A DNA stretch of 64,000 bases from JAJDYQ01 sp942491945 (GCA_942491945.1 CALODD010000116.1:41928-105927), one strand, 5' to 3'. Counted from the stretch's first letter, positions 34,887-43,870 are shown. Numbers and translations are program-made. The notes: generated by a model from the sequence alone, not told the origin.

Positions 34887-35249
34887 ATGTTAGATATCGA
34901 ACTAGATGAGAAAATGGGAATAGCAATTGTAAGGCCTGACGGAGCCTTGTCAGAGAATGATTTTGATGTTATTTCAAGTGTAATAGACCCTTATCTGGAC
35001 AAGCATGAAAAACTTGCCGGCCTGATAATCAGCACCGAGACATTCCCTGGCTGGGAGTCGTTCGCTTCTTTTTTAAAGCACTTTAAGTTTGTAAAAGGCC
35101 ATCATAAAAATTTATCGCATGTTGCACTAATTACTGATTCTGAAATGGGGAATGTGGCTGAAAAAATCGCCGGGCATTTCGTCTCTGCTAAGATTAAACA
35201 CTTTCCATATAACCAGATTGATGAGGCAAAAAGCTGGATAAATTCATAA
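34887..35249 (+). CDS. SpoIIAA-like (STAS-related) family protein
   Basis: 120 aa from the ATG at 34887; AAAGGAG lies 7 bases upstream. It has the alternating strand-helix pattern IAIVRPDGALSENDFDVI, LAGLIISTETFPGWESFASFLKHFKF and VALITDSEMGNVAEKIAGHF typical of the SpoIIAA-like family (PF11964-type), which has a STAS fold and unknown function in most bacteria. Confidence 0.75.
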   Translation: MLDIELDEKMGIAIVRPDGALSENDFDVISSVIDPYLDKHEKLAGLIISTETFPGWESFASFLKHFKFVKGHHKNLSHVALITDSEMGNVAEKIAGHFVSAKIKHFPYNQIDEAKSWINS

Positions 35250-35433
35250 CTCTGAAGGAGTGAAAGTGACTGTTGCCTATAGTATTAATTACTTCTTGCA
35301 GATAGCTAGAATTAGTCGATATGAAATTATGTATATCATTACACTGGAATGATCGTGATGGGCATGCATTTATTTTCACTTGTAGAATAAGGCAGCATGT
35401 ATACATTTTCTAATTACAGATACTGGTATAAAT

Positions 35434-35961
35434 ATGGCAAATATTCTTATTATCTATTCGACCACAGATGGTCATACTATAGAAATCTGTCAGGAAATTC
35501 AGTCAATTCTAGAAACGCAAGCTAATATAGTTGAGTTGATATCAATAGATAACGCATCTGATGTCGATTTAGCGAAATATGATAAGTTAGTTATCGGGGC
35601 GAGCATTAGATATGGTAAGCATAATAAAAGCGTAATAGATTTTATTAACAGGCAGCAGGAGATACTGGAGAATATGCCCTCTGCATTTTTTTCCGTCAAC
35701 GTGGTCGCCAGAAAACCCAACAAGGATCGGCCTGATAACAATCCCTACATGAAGAAATTCCTGCAGCAAGTACCATGGAAACCAGCTGAGCTCGAAGTGT
35801 TTGCAGGTAAAATTGATTACCAGAAATACCGCTTTTTCGATCGGCAGATGATACGACTGATTATGTACATTACTAAAGGACCGACAGATCCGAAATCAGT
35901 CAATGATTTTACCAATTGGGAACAAGTAAGAAATTTTGCCGGTGTAATTGATAAAATGTAA
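35434..35961 (+). CDS. hemG: Menaquinone-dependent protoporphyrinogen IX oxidase HemG
   Basis: 175 aa flavodoxin-like enzyme; E. coli HemG is 181 aa. ILIIYSTTDGHTIEICQEIQ binds FMN phosphate; GASIRYGKHNKSVIDFI and the NPYMKKFL, YQKYRFFDRQMIRLIMYITKGPTDP segment match HemG. It turns protoporphyrinogen IX into protoporphyrin IX, passing electrons to the respiratory quinone pool at the inner membrane, so it serves haem synthesis under oxygen limitation. No operon partner. Confidence 0.88.
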   Translation: MANILIIYSTTDGHTIEICQEIQSILETQANIVELISIDNASDVDLAKYDKLVIGASIRYGKHNKSVIDFINRQQEILENMPSAFFSVNVVARKPNKDRPDNNPYMKKFLQQVPWKPAELEVFAGKIDYQKYRFFDRQMIRLIMYITKGPTDPKSVNDFTNWEQVRNFAGVIDKM

Positions 35962-36056
35962 CGCATAGTTCCATAGGATGTAACTATTACCTGGGACCTG
36001 GTAGTACATTTCCTCTTATGTAGTTCCAGCCAATTGAGAAAAGTGAGACGTAGAAT

Positions 36057-36272
36057 ATGAGAGAAGTTGGAGTGACAATAGAGCCGGTTGAACTTTACAA
36101 GATCCTGAAATTTGAGGGCATGGCCTCAAGTGGAGGTGAAGCAAAATCTGTAATTGCAGAAGGCCGTGTCATTGTGAATGGCAAGGTGGAAACCAGAAAA
36201 CGCAGGAAAATTGTTTCTGGAGATATTATAGAGTTTGCTGAAGAGAAAATAGCTATAAAGCTCAGATCATAG
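36057..36272 (+). CDS. S4-domain RNA-binding protein (YbcJ-like)
   Basis: 71 aa. The complete S4 motif is LYKILKFEGMASSGGEAKSV, then GRVIVNGKVETRKRRKI and VSGDIIEFAEEKIAI. It matches YbcJ, a free S4 protein thought to bind structured RNA. The first codon is ATG; no strong ribosome site is seen. Confidence 0.82.
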   Translation: MREVGVTIEPVELYKILKFEGMASSGGEAKSVIAEGRVIVNGKVETRKRRKIVSGDIIEFAEEKIAIKLRS

Positions 36273-36330
36273 CAGGGCATGTAGAGTGTAGAGCAGAACT
36301 GGAAAGGTAGACTGTAAAAAAGGATAACTT

Positions 36331-36534
36331 ATGCCGTATGTGAATATTAAAATTACCAATGAAGGTGTGACGAAAGAACAGAAGGAAAATTTGATTAGTG
36401 GTGTTACAAATTTGCTTGTTGATGTGCTTGGGAAAAATCCAAAAACCACCGTTGTCGTTATTGATGAAGTTGACACTGATAATTGGGGTATTGGTGGAGA
36501 ACAGGTAACTGAATTAAGAAAGGCGGAGAAATAA
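36331..36534 (+). CDS. 4-oxalocrotonate tautomerase family protein
   Basis: 67 aa. MPYVNIKITNEGVTKEQKENL gives the N-terminal catalytic Pro (after Met loss), and TTVVVIDEVDTDNWGIGGE matches 4-OT strand 2 and the C-terminal hexamer contact. It lacks the full arginine pair of 4-OT, so the substrate may differ. It probably forms a trimer of dimers. Confidence 0.85.
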   Translation: MPYVNIKITNEGVTKEQKENLISGVTNLLVDVLGKNPKTTVVVIDEVDTDNWGIGGEQVTELRKAEK

Positions 36535-36605
36535 TATAAGGGGGCATTGTATGGGAAGCAAGATAAGTTCAGCGTGAATTCCCTTTCGGTTCCCAGACCA
36601 CTGCC

Positions 36606-36633
36606 GCCCATTGCCTGGTAACAGGCAATGGGC
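36606..36633 (+). terminator. Perfect 12-bp hairpin with GTAA loop
   Basis: GCCCATTGCCTG (36606-36617) and CAGGCAATGGGC (36622-36633) pair perfectly around GTAA, a GNRA-type tetraloop. It lies 72 bases downstream of the tautomerase stop. There is no T-run right after it, so it may end or protect the tautomerase mRNA. Confidence 0.6.
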
Positions 36634-36690
36634 CCGACAGTAGTATATTTTCCAATGCTGCCCGTCAGCGGCGTAAGCTTAGGATTTTTA

Positions 36691-36704
36691 TTGATAAAGA
36701 TCAA
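36691..36704. promoter_or_regulatory. Perfect FNR/ANR-type box
   Basis: TTGATAAAGATCAA matches TTGAT-N4-ATCAA without mismatch. It lies 155 bases before the pentapeptide-repeat gene start and downstream of the hairpin that ends the previous gene, so it should serve the next gene. FNR-type regulators activate or repress in the absence of oxygen. Confidence 0.6.
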
Positions 36705-36858
36705 AGAATAGCAGGCAGCCCACGAGTAGGATATGAGGCCTGGCTTTTCCCAAAATGCTAAACATTTGCCCAGTATCTCAAAATGAATGCAGACATGTTT
36801 CCTTAGGGCATAATTTACCTTCTCTACTTTGAACTCTCATGTTTCAGGGCTTTCCAAA

Positions 36859-37713
36859 ATGATTGAAATAACTCATAAAGATACCGGTGTGGTTCTTGCC
36901 AGCATCAACGCCGACAGCCTAAGCGGTGCAGATCTCAGGGAATATGATTTACGTGGTGCTGACTTGAGCGGACAAAACTTACAAGGATCAGATCTCTTGA
37001 ATAGTGACCTCAGTGGTGCCGATCTGAGCCATGCCCATCTCGAACAGGCCAACCTGCAGGGGGCGCGCTTTAATAATGCTATTCTTCACAAGGCAAATCT
37101 GTCTCATGTCAATGCTGGGGCTCCTACTCGCGGGAAATCAGTCGTATTTAATGGTGCAGATCTAACAGGTGCTATTTTCGACAGTGCTGATTTACGTAAT
37201 GTAGAGATGCAAAATGCCAATCTTGAACAAGCTTACCTGTGTAATTCTGACATACGTGATGCTGATTTTCGTGGCAGCAATATGCGTAAATTAAAATCAC
37301 GGCGAGCATTGTTGATAGGTGCAAACCTGAGCGGGACAAACCTGGCTGAAGCTGACTTCAGAGATAGCCACCTGAATAGTGCAAACCTTATGGGAGCAAA
37401 TCTCCAGCGGGCTGACCTGTCTACCCTGACTCCTGGCGGTTATACCGTACTGAATCTGGCCAACCTGGAAGATGCGGACCTGACAGATGCAAATATGCGT
37501 GGCACCCAGGTAGAAAAAGCGGATTTCAGAAATGCCAATCTTACTAATGCTGATTTTACAGGCGCTGTGTTAGGTGGGTCTAACCTGCGCCGCGCTAATG
37601 TCCACAACACAGATTTTAATGATGTGGAACTGGCAACAGTTAATATGGAATATGCAAACTTCTCGCAGGCGAAGAATGCGGATATTCCAGAATATAAAAT
37701 GAATCTTCGATGA
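36859..37713 (+). CDS. Pentapeptide-repeat protein
   Basis: 284 aa from the ATG at 36859; an upstream in-frame TTG at 36829 is less likely. From about residue 20 nearly the whole protein is A(D/N)LxX repeats (GADLREYDLRGADLSGQNL and so on), which fold as a four-sided right-handed beta helix. Such proteins include DNA-gyrase protectors and many of unknown role. No signal peptide. A perfect FNR box upstream suggests expression under low oxygen. Confidence 0.85.
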   Translation: MIEITHKDTGVVLASINADSLSGADLREYDLRGADLSGQNLQGSDLLNSDLSGADLSHAHLEQANLQGARFNNAILHKANLSHVNAGAPTRGKSVVFNGADLTGAIFDSADLRNVEMQNANLEQAYLCNSDIRDADFRGSNMRKLKSRRALLIGANLSGTNLAEADFRDSHLNSANLMGANLQRADLSTLTPGGYTVLNLANLEDADLTDANMRGTQVEKADFRNANLTNADFTGAVLGGSNLRRANVHNTDFNDVELATVNMEYANFSQAKNADIPEYKMNLR

Positions 37714-37866
37714 GAGATGATTGTAATAGTGCAGGTAATATGAAGTTGTTACATGTACAGTCTTCGTGCCGAAGGATGGCGTTAGAGACTCACTAAATAA
37801 AGTAGGTTGAACAAGATAAGTTGTAATTTATATTCGTCTGCTTCTGAGCGACAACTAGTGTTTTAA

Positions 37867-37890
37867 GGGCCACCTTCGGGTGGCTCTTTT
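37867..37890 (+). terminator. UUCG-loop terminator
   Basis: GCCACC and GGTGGC pair around TTCG, followed by CTTTT. It stands about 150 bases after the pentapeptide gene. It begins a repeated sequence also found in decayed form at 41939. Confidence 0.7.
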
Positions 37891-37939
37891 GCGGGTTTTC
37901 TCAGATAGTGAATATGACAGCCATCTAAAGCAGACACTC
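37875..37939. repeat. Repeat unit A (left copy) flanking the LysR module
   Basis: About 65 bases including TTCGGGTGGCTC, TTTTGCGGGTTTTCT and ATGACAGCCATC recur, diverged, at 41939-42003 (TTCGGGCGGCAT, TTTTGTGGGTTTATCT, ATGACAGCTAAA). The two copies bracket the LysR, dehydrogenase, LLM and SDR genes. A related tail (GACAGCCGATAGCGGACAT) occurs near 45342. Confidence 0.55.
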
Positions 37940-38003
37940 ATCCATTAATGAAATAATGCAGCACTCTCTTCAGTTGCAATTCCCCAGGTAAAACTCCTTA
38001 ACT

Positions 38004-38939
38004 TTAGCTAAGAACACTGTTGTCTAAAATTTCTTTTTCAATCAGTTGATTCAATATAGCTGTCGTCTTCTCTCTGAAAGTATTCCTGAGTAGCCGAACA
38101 GCCGGTGTAATAGATTGTCTGCTCGGGCAGACAAGCCATAGTTCAGTGGCTCGAGGTTTGAACTCGGGCATGACATTTACAACCTTTCCTGATATTAGTT
38201 CAGCGGACATATCGATGCAGGATTTAACCGCCAGGCCTTTGCCCGAGACACACCAGCGTTTTACGAGGTCACCATCATTAGAGGCTCGGTTGCCGCTCAT
38301 TTTAACTTTATATTCTGCTCCCTGTTGTGAGAACTCCCAAACATCGTGAATGATGTCGTAAAGCTGGTAAAAAAGCCCGTTATGGGACGCTAAATCATGC
38401 GGGTGTACAGGGGTACCATTTTTATCGAGATACTCCTGGGTAGCACAGAGTATTCCCGGGATGTTGCAAATTTTGAACCCATAAAGATTTGCGTCATTAG
38501 GAGAGCCATAACGGAGTGCAATGTCTACAGAATCACGATAGAAGTCGATGTTGCTATCACTGATGTTCGTTTTTAAGCGCACACTCGGGTAGCTTTGCAT
38601 AAATTCATCAAGCCAGGGAATAACCAGGTTACGGCCTAAGTCCGATGACAGCGCAATGCGCAGTTCACCATCGATAATATCCAGGTCATCCTTCATGTTC
38701 TGCCTGGCCTGATCCAGCATCAGCAGCGCCTGCTCACACTGGGGAATATACCTTTCACCTGCACTGGAGAGCCGAAGCTGCCGAGTTGTGCGAATAAACA
38801 GCTCCGCGCCCAACGCCTTTTCTACCCGCTTAAGTGCCGCACTGGCAGTCGCCGTACGCATATCCAAATTGGTTGCTGCAGCGGTAATGTTGCGGAATTC
38901 GGCTACCTTGAGGACGACTTGAAGGTCTTCTAAAAGCAT
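38004..38939 (-). CDS. LysR-type transcriptional regulator
   Basis: About 311 aa from the ATG at 38939 (in-frame TTG at 38969 possible). The N-terminal winged helix is AEFRNITAAATNLDMRTATASAALKRVEKALGAELFIRTTRQLRLSSAG, shortened here to its pattern: helix, ATASAALKRVEKALGA, LFIRTTRQL wing. The rest is the periplasmic-protein-like effector domain. It is divergent to the dehydrogenase gene at 39041, so it probably controls the oxidoreductase trio. No box was confidently found in the 101-base gap. Confidence 0.85.
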   Translation of the reverse strand: MLLEDLQVVLKVAEFRNITAAATNLDMRTATASAALKRVEKALGAELFIRTTRQLRLSSAGERYIPQCEQALLMLDQARQNMKDDLDIIDGELRIALSSDLGRNLVIPWLDEFMQSYPSVRLKTNISDSNIDFYRDSVDIALRYGSPNDANLYGFKICNIPGILCATQEYLDKNGTPVHPHDLASHNGLFYQLYDIIHDVWEFSQQGAEYKVKMSGNRASNDGDLVKRWCVSGKGLAVKSCIDMSAELISGKVVNVMPEFKPRATELWLVCPSRQSITPAVRLLRNTFREKTTAILNQLIEKEILDNSVLS

Positions 38940-39040
38940 ATATTCAAATAATATTTGATAAAGTATCAATTATTATGCTGTTTAAGGAGGGATAATCAAG
39001 AGCTAGTATCCATACGTGACTAATTAACTGGAGAAATACC

Positions 39041-40078
39041 ATGAAAGCAATTGGCTATATCAAATCCCTGCCTATCAGTGATCCTGAGTCTTTAACCGAT
39101 ATCGAGTTGCCTCAGCCTATTGCAACAGGGCGAGACGTGCTTGTTAAGGTAAAAGCGATTGCGGTGAATCCGGTGGATTACAAGATTCGCCAGCGAGTCT
39201 CTCCCGAAGATGATTATAAAGTGATTGGCTGGGATGCCGTGGGTGAAGTGGTTGCGGCAGGCGAAGCAGTTACACAATTCAAGCCAGGTGATGCCGTCTA
39301 TTATGCCGGTGACCTCAACCGCCAGGGCAGTAATGCAGAGTATCAACTGGTGGATGAACGTATTGTTGGCCACAAACCCAAAAGTCTGTCCGATGCTGAT
39401 GCTGCGGCTTTGCCATTGACTACCATAACAGCATGGGAGTTGCTGTTCGAACACCTGGATGTCAAGCAACAAGACCCGGGTAGAACAAACAAATCCGATG
39501 AGGTTATCTTGGTTATCGGTGCTGCTGGCGGTGTTGGCTCTATTTTACTACAGCTAGCCAAAGCCATTACCGGTGCCACGATTATCGCTACCGCCTCACG
39601 CGAAAGCTCGCAGGCCTGGGTTAAGAAGCTGGGAGCGGATCACGTGATTGATCACACAAAACCGCTTCAACCGCAAATCGAGGCATTGATCGAAGACAAG
39701 GGTATTGGTCAGGTAACGCACATTGCCAGTCTGAACGGTACCGAATCTTACTTCGAAAGCTACACAGAGCTGCTGGCGCCATTTGGCAAGATCGCCATGA
39801 TTGACGACCCAGGTCAGCCACTCGATGTGATGAAGCTGAAACCAAAGAGCCAGTCGCTACACATCGAGTTTATGTTCGCACGTTCCATGTTCAATGCAGC
39901 AGACATGGATGAGCAGAGCAAATTGCTGAACCGCGTCGCAGATCTTGTAGACCAGGGCTATATCCAGACCACCTCTGGTAAAAACCTCGGCACGATCAAT
40001 GCCGAGAATCTGAGGGCAGCGCACGAGGAACTGGAGTCTGGTAAAGCAATAGGAAAGATTGTCCTGGAGGGGTTTTAA
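39041..40078 (+). CDS. Zinc-binding-family alcohol dehydrogenase / quinone oxidoreductase
   Basis: 345 aa medium-chain dehydrogenase. AVNPVDYKIRQRVSPEDDYKV and GWDAVGEVVAAGEAVTQF are the GroES-like part, and VILVIGAAGGVGSILLQLAK is the NADPH loop. No zinc-binding Cys cluster is visible, so despite its family name it is probably a zinc-free reductase. It has AGGAG-like CTGGAGAAA before the ATG. It starts a three-gene run, with LLM and SDR genes close behind. Confidence 0.88.
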   Translation: MKAIGYIKSLPISDPESLTDIELPQPIATGRDVLVKVKAIAVNPVDYKIRQRVSPEDDYKVIGWDAVGEVVAAGEAVTQFKPGDAVYYAGDLNRQGSNAEYQLVDERIVGHKPKSLSDADAAALPLTTITAWELLFEHLDVKQQDPGRTNKSDEVILVIGAAGGVGSILLQLAKAITGATIIATASRESSQAWVKKLGADHVIDHTKPLQPQIEALIEDKGIGQVTHIASLNGTESYFESYTELLAPFGKIAMIDDPGQPLDVMKLKPKSQSLHIEFMFARSMFNAADMDEQSKLLNRVADLVDQGYIQTTSGKNLGTINAENLRAAHEELESGKAIGKIVLEGF

Positions 40079-40108
40079 ACAAAATTTCGTTATCACGCGG
40101 AGTACGAC

Positions 40109-41074
40109 ATGAACAACCAGTATGATGAATCAGAGTTTCAGCTCATCAACCGGGCATACAACTCCACGTTTCAACCGGGTCGGTTGAGTCTCGGGTTGGT
40201 GGTACCACTGGAAAACTATACAGCGGGACCGGTGCCAACAATGACCCGTCATGTTGAACGTGTTCAACTCGCAGAAGAACTGGGATTTTCTGCAATCTGG
40301 CTACGGGATGTGCCATTTAATGTGCCGTCATTCGGGGATGCAGGGCAAATGTTCGACCCCTTCGTCTACCTCGGACTGCTGGCTGGCAAAACTGAACGAA
40401 TAGCACTTGCTACTGGCAGTATCGTTCTGCCTCTGCGTCATCCGGCGCATGTTGCCAAGGCCTCAGCCAGTGTCGATGTGCTATCGGGTGGGCGCCTCAT
40501 ACTGGGTGTTGCTTCAGGCGACAGGCCAGAAGAATACCCCGCACTCAATTTGCCCTTCTCCGAGCGCGGTGACCGTTTTCGTGCAAGCTTTGACTATATC
40601 AGGCGTATGTGGGAAGACTCCGCGGCATTCGAGAATACCTATGGCAGCCCCGATGGCGGCATGGACATGCTGCCCAAACCTGCATCCGGAAAACTGCCGA
40701 TGCTCATCACAGGAGGCAGTCAGCAAGACCCCGACTGGATCGCACGTAACGGAGAGGGCTGGATCACCTATCCACGCAACATCCCTGTACAGGCAAGAAT
40801 CATTGGCGACTGGCGGGAGCGGGTGAAGGGTGCTGGAGGCCCTGACAAACCCGTGTCGCAATCTCTTTATATCGATCTGACCGAAGACCCGGATACACCA
40901 CCGCAGCCTATCCATTTGGGATTTCGTTCGGGAGCAAACCATCTTCGGGCATATCTGGTGTCGCTGCAGGAGATTGGCGTAAACCATGTGGCGATAAATC
41001 TGCGCTTTAACCAGGCAGATATCGAGACAACCATGAAACGTCTGGCCGATGATATATTGCCAGACTTCACTTAG
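40109..41074 (+). CDS. LLM-class flavin-dependent oxidoreductase
   Basis: 321 aa luciferase-like alpha/beta barrel. LGLVVPLENYTAGPVPTMTRHV starts the barrel; IALATGSIVLPLRHPAHVAKASASVDVLSGGRLILGVASGD is the family core (shown here as IVLPLRHPAHVAKA and LGVASGD). It binds FMN or F420-like flavin. The substrate is unknown. It begins 30 bases after the dehydrogenase and overlaps the long form of the SDR frame, so the trio looks like one operon. Confidence 0.88.
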   Translation: MNNQYDESEFQLINRAYNSTFQPGRLSLGLVVPLENYTAGPVPTMTRHVERVQLAEELGFSAIWLRDVPFNVPSFGDAGQMFDPFVYLGLLAGKTERIALATGSIVLPLRHPAHVAKASASVDVLSGGRLILGVASGDRPEEYPALNLPFSERGDRFRASFDYIRRMWEDSAAFENTYGSPDGGMDMLPKPASGKLPMLITGGSQQDPDWIARNGEGWITYPRNIPVQARIIGDWRERVKGAGGPDKPVSQSLYIDLTEDPDTPPQPIHLGFRSGANHLRAYLVSLQEIGVNHVAINLRFNQADIETTMKRLADDILPDFT

Positions 41075-41090
41075 TGAAACGGATTATATT

Positions 41091-41903
41091 ATGCAGAAAA
41101 CTATTCTTATTACCGGTTCGACCGACGGCATCGGCTTAGAAACAGCAAAAATGCTGGCTTCGCAAGGTCACCATGTACTGCTGCATGGACGCAATCCGAC
41201 AAAGCTTGAGCATGCCGAAAGAACACTCCTCGAGCTAGCGGATAGCGAGCGTGTTGAAAGTTTCGTTGCTGACCTGTCACGCATGGCCGATGTCGAGGCG
41301 CTCGCGAAAGCCGTCTCTGAACGGCACGCCAGGATTGATGTACTGATCAACAATGCCGGTGTCTTTAAAACACCCGATCCGATCACGCAGGATGGACTTG
41401 ATGTGCGCTTTGCGGTCAACACAATTGCTCCCTATCTACTGACGATACGTCTTTTGCCACGGCTTGAATCTACTGCGCGGGTGATTAACCTTTCTTCCGC
41501 GGCCCAGGCTCCCGTCGATCTTGAAGCATTGGCTGGACGAGTAAGAATATCCGACGATTTCAATGCTTATGCACAAAGCAAGCTGGCGATTACAATGTGG
41601 TCTCGTAACATGGCACGTTCACTTAAAGACCAGGGGCCGGCCATAATCGCGGTTAATCCTGGCTCGATGCTCGGCACCAAGATGGTTAAGCAGGGCTTTG
41701 GTGTAGCAGGTAAGGATATCCGCATTGGTGCCGAAATACTTATACGTGCAGCACTGGCAGATGAATTCGCAACGGCTTCCGGCGAGTATTTTGACAACGA
41801 TTCAGGCCAGTTTGCCTCGCCACATCACGATGCGCTTGATCCACAGAAATCCGAAGAGATTGTGCGCGCTATAGAGGAGATTTTGGCTGAAATACTCCAA
41901 TAG
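41091..41903 (+). CDS. Short-chain dehydrogenase/reductase
   Basis: 270 aa from the ATG at 41091. ILITGSTDGIGLETAKML is the TGxxxGIG cofactor motif; NNAGVFKTPDP is the NNAG strand; INLSSAAQAP supplies the catalytic Ser, and FNAYAQSKLAITMW the Tyr-x3-Lys. All residues needed for NAD(P)-dependent redox are present. The in-frame start at 41049 lies inside the LLM gene and is unlikely. Confidence 0.9.
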   Translation: MQKTILITGSTDGIGLETAKMLASQGHHVLLHGRNPTKLEHAERTLLELADSERVESFVADLSRMADVEALAKAVSERHARIDVLINNAGVFKTPDPITQDGLDVRFAVNTIAPYLLTIRLLPRLESTARVINLSSAAQAPVDLEALAGRVRISDDFNAYAQSKLAITMWSRNMARSLKDQGPAIIAVNPGSMLGTKMVKQGFGVAGKDIRIGAEILIRAALADEFATASGEYFDNDSGQFASPHHDALDPQKSEEIVRAIEEILAEILQ

Positions 41904-41930
41904 GAGAAAAGCCGAAAGACGACACATTAA

Positions 41931-41955
41931 GAGTCACCTTCGGGCGGCATTTTGT
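41931..41955 (+). terminator. Decayed UUCG-loop terminator
   Basis: GTCACC and GGCGGC pair around TTCG with a mismatch, followed by ATTTTGTGGGTTT. It is the worn copy of the hairpin at 37867. Confidence 0.5.
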
Positions 41956-42003
41956 GGGTTTATCTAAGGTAGTGAAGATGACAGCTAAAGCCCACAGCGG
42001 ACA
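41939..42003. repeat. Repeat unit A (right copy)
   Basis: Diverged copy of 37875-37939 in the same orientation, sharing the terminator loop and the ATGACAGC tail. It ends just before the stop of the leftward rsgA gene. Confidence 0.55.
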
Positions 42004-42010
42004 ATCACAA

Positions 42011-43051
42011 TCATCTACCTTTAAGTTCATGTGCTTGTGATAGGGTGTGTTTATAAAACTTACCTAAAGCTTTGTCTTTTGATCGGCGTTCGGAAAGGCT
42101 GGCTGAATTAAGCGCTTCTTCTCGAAGTAACTTGAGATAATTATTTAAACGTCTTTGATCTAATTCACCCGAGTCAACGGCTTTCTGAACCGCACAGCCG
42201 GGTTCAGTCTGATGTTGGCAATCACTGAATTTACATTGCTTCGCATAGGTTTCGATATCCGCAAAGGTAGTCGCAATACCTTCCTTGCAATCTGCCATTT
42301 GTATTTCTCGCATTCCGGGCGTATCTAAAATTAGCCCTCCTGCATCCAATGATATCAACGAACGTCGCGTTGTAGTGTGTCTGCCTTTATCATCATCTTC
42401 TCTTATGCCACCGGTGTTTTGCCGTTCTTCACCAAGCAGTGTATTAATCAGCGTTGATTTACCCACACCTGAAGATCCCAAGACAGCTATAGTCGTTCCT
42501 TCTTTAATCCAGGGAGTTAGTTTTTTGACGCTTTCTGTATTTAAGCAATTAATGGCTTCAACCATCAAAAATGGGTCTAACTCTTGAATCTGTGCAATAT
42601 AGCTTTCGGGAAATTCTGATTGATCACTTTTACTTAATACGATGACAGAATCTGCGCCTGATCCATTCACTAAAGAAAGAAAGCGTTCTATTCTATTCAG
42701 ATTAAATTCATCATTCATTGAAGTCACAATAAACGCGCTATCAACATTGGCAGATATTAGTTGTCTCTTCAATTTACTGCCCGCAGCTTTTCTTGAAAAA
42801 CAGGTTTTACGATCAAGTACGCGTAATAAGTGTTGCTGACTATCTAACAATAGCCAGTCACCCACTACCATTTCTGGCATGGTAGCTAACAAAGCAATAT
42901 TGAAAATGTCTGACTCTGTGGCGACGGTCACTTCAGATTTATACTGTTCAACGACTCTTGCAGGAGTAGTTACATCCCATTCATCTAACGAAAGCTGTTG
43001 CTGAAAGTAGGTTTGCCAGCCCAATCCAGTAAGTGAAGTAAAGTTTGACAT
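42011..43051 (-). CDS. rsgA: Ribosome small-subunit GTPase A (RsgA)
   Basis: 346 aa from the ATG at 43051, with GAG 8 bases upstream (ATG at 43063 also possible). The circularly permuted G motifs are present: SKSD (G4), GSSGVGKSTLINTL (G1), and LDTPGMRE (G3). The C-terminal zinc site is CKFSDCQHQTEPGC (C-x4-C-x-H-x5-C). RsgA releases late assembly factors from the 30S subunit. Length and start recall a second, plasmid- or accessory-type RsgA, and many genomes have two copies. Confidence 0.9.
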   Translation of the reverse strand: MSNFTSLTGLGWQTYFQQQLSLDEWDVTTPARVVEQYKSEVTVATESDIFNIALLATMPEMVVGDWLLLDSQQHLLRVLDRKTCFSRKAAGSKLKRQLISANVDSAFIVTSMNDEFNLNRIERFLSLVNGSGADSVIVLSKSDQSEFPESYIAQIQELDPFLMVEAINCLNTESVKKLTPWIKEGTTIAVLGSSGVGKSTLINTLLGEERQNTGGIREDDDKGRHTTTRRSLISLDAGGLILDTPGMREIQMADCKEGIATTFADIETYAKQCKFSDCQHQTEPGCAVQKAVDSGELDQRRLNNYLKLLREEALNSASLSERRSKDKALGKFYKHTLSQAHELKGR

Positions 43052-43189
43052 TATTGATCTCATATAGTGTTGGCAGACTGCATACGGTATTTAGCAGACA
43101 TTCACTAGTTGGTCTACATTTTCTCACGCCTTCCAGCAACAGGGTATACTTCAATGAGACAGGTGCATTGGTATTAGAGAGGAATATTT

Positions 43190-43606
43190 ATGCCACAACA
43201 AACAATAACAGATGAAGAAATCAATAAATGTTTTGAAGTCATGTCAGAACTTAGAGAGAACCTAATAAAAGATGAATTTTTAGACCTGGTTAGACAAATG
43301 GAAAGAGAAGGTTACAGGCTGGCATTTCATGAGGAGAACGGGTCGGTAGTGGTCGTTGCTGGATACAGAGTATTTACAAATTTATCAATGGGTAAAAATC
43401 TATATGTCGATGATCTTTCAACATCCAAATCAGAACGTTCCAAAGGTTATGGTGAAAAAATGATCAATTGGTTAAGAGATGTCGCGAAAGTGGAAGGATG
43501 TAATTATTTTCATCTGGACTCCGGCACTCAGAGGCATGCAGCACATAAGTTTTACTTTAGACAGGGACTTTCTATTAATTATTATCACTTTAGTGAAAAG
43601 TTATAA
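43190..43606 (+). CDS. GNAT family N-acetyltransferase
   Basis: 138 aa. GKNLYVDDLSTSKSERSKGYGEKMINWLRDVAK contains the acetyl-CoA loop (RSKGYGEKM), followed by YFHLDSGTQRHAAHKFYFRQGLS, a common end in small bacterial GNATs. The acceptor is unknown. An AGAGAGGA ribosome site precedes the ATG. Confidence 0.88.
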   Translation: MPQQTITDEEINKCFEVMSELRENLIKDEFLDLVRQMEREGYRLAFHEENGSVVVVAGYRVFTNLSMGKNLYVDDLSTSKSERSKGYGEKMINWLRDVAKVEGCNYFHLDSGTQRHAAHKFYFRQGLSINYYHFSEKL

Positions 43607-43659
43607 AAAACTAAACGATTGGTAATTTATCCACCTGGCGTTAATCGGCTAGTTTTTTT
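43604..43659. terminator. Bidirectional terminator
   Basis: AAAAAACTAAACGATT (from 43604) and AATCGGCTAGTTTTTTT (43643-43659) pair with one mismatch. The A-run on the left and T-run on the right give a factor-independent terminator in both directions, between the GNAT gene and the terminator-rich region. Confidence 0.7.
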
Positions 43660-43735
43660 ATCCTCAGATTGCCACCTCCTGCTTATCTGGTTGCCAAATT
43701 CACTGGCTATACTTACCTGAAATAAGAGGAACCAG

Positions 43736-43870
43736 ATGAAGACAATTCTTTTAGCAGTACTACTATCCATCAACACCGCTTTTGCCAGTGAGCCGTTGAA
43801 AGGTATCTGGACAAGCATTAATGCTAATACTGTGCCAATACTGTGCCAATACTGTCATACGATTAATTAA
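43736..43870 (+). CDS. Short secreted peptide frame, probably a truncated gene
   Basis: 44 aa: a clean signal peptide (MKTILLAVLLSINTAFA), then EPLKGIWTSINAN and a short Cys-containing end. AAGAGGA lies 7 bases upstream. The 11-base unit ACTGTGCCAAT is tandemly duplicated in the coding part, so a slippage event probably shifted the original frame. The GIW pattern recalls starts of lipocalin-like or DUF2147-type secreted proteins, but the call is not safe. Confidence 0.4.
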   Translation: MKTILLAVLLSINTAFASEPLKGIWTSINANTVPILCQYCHTIN

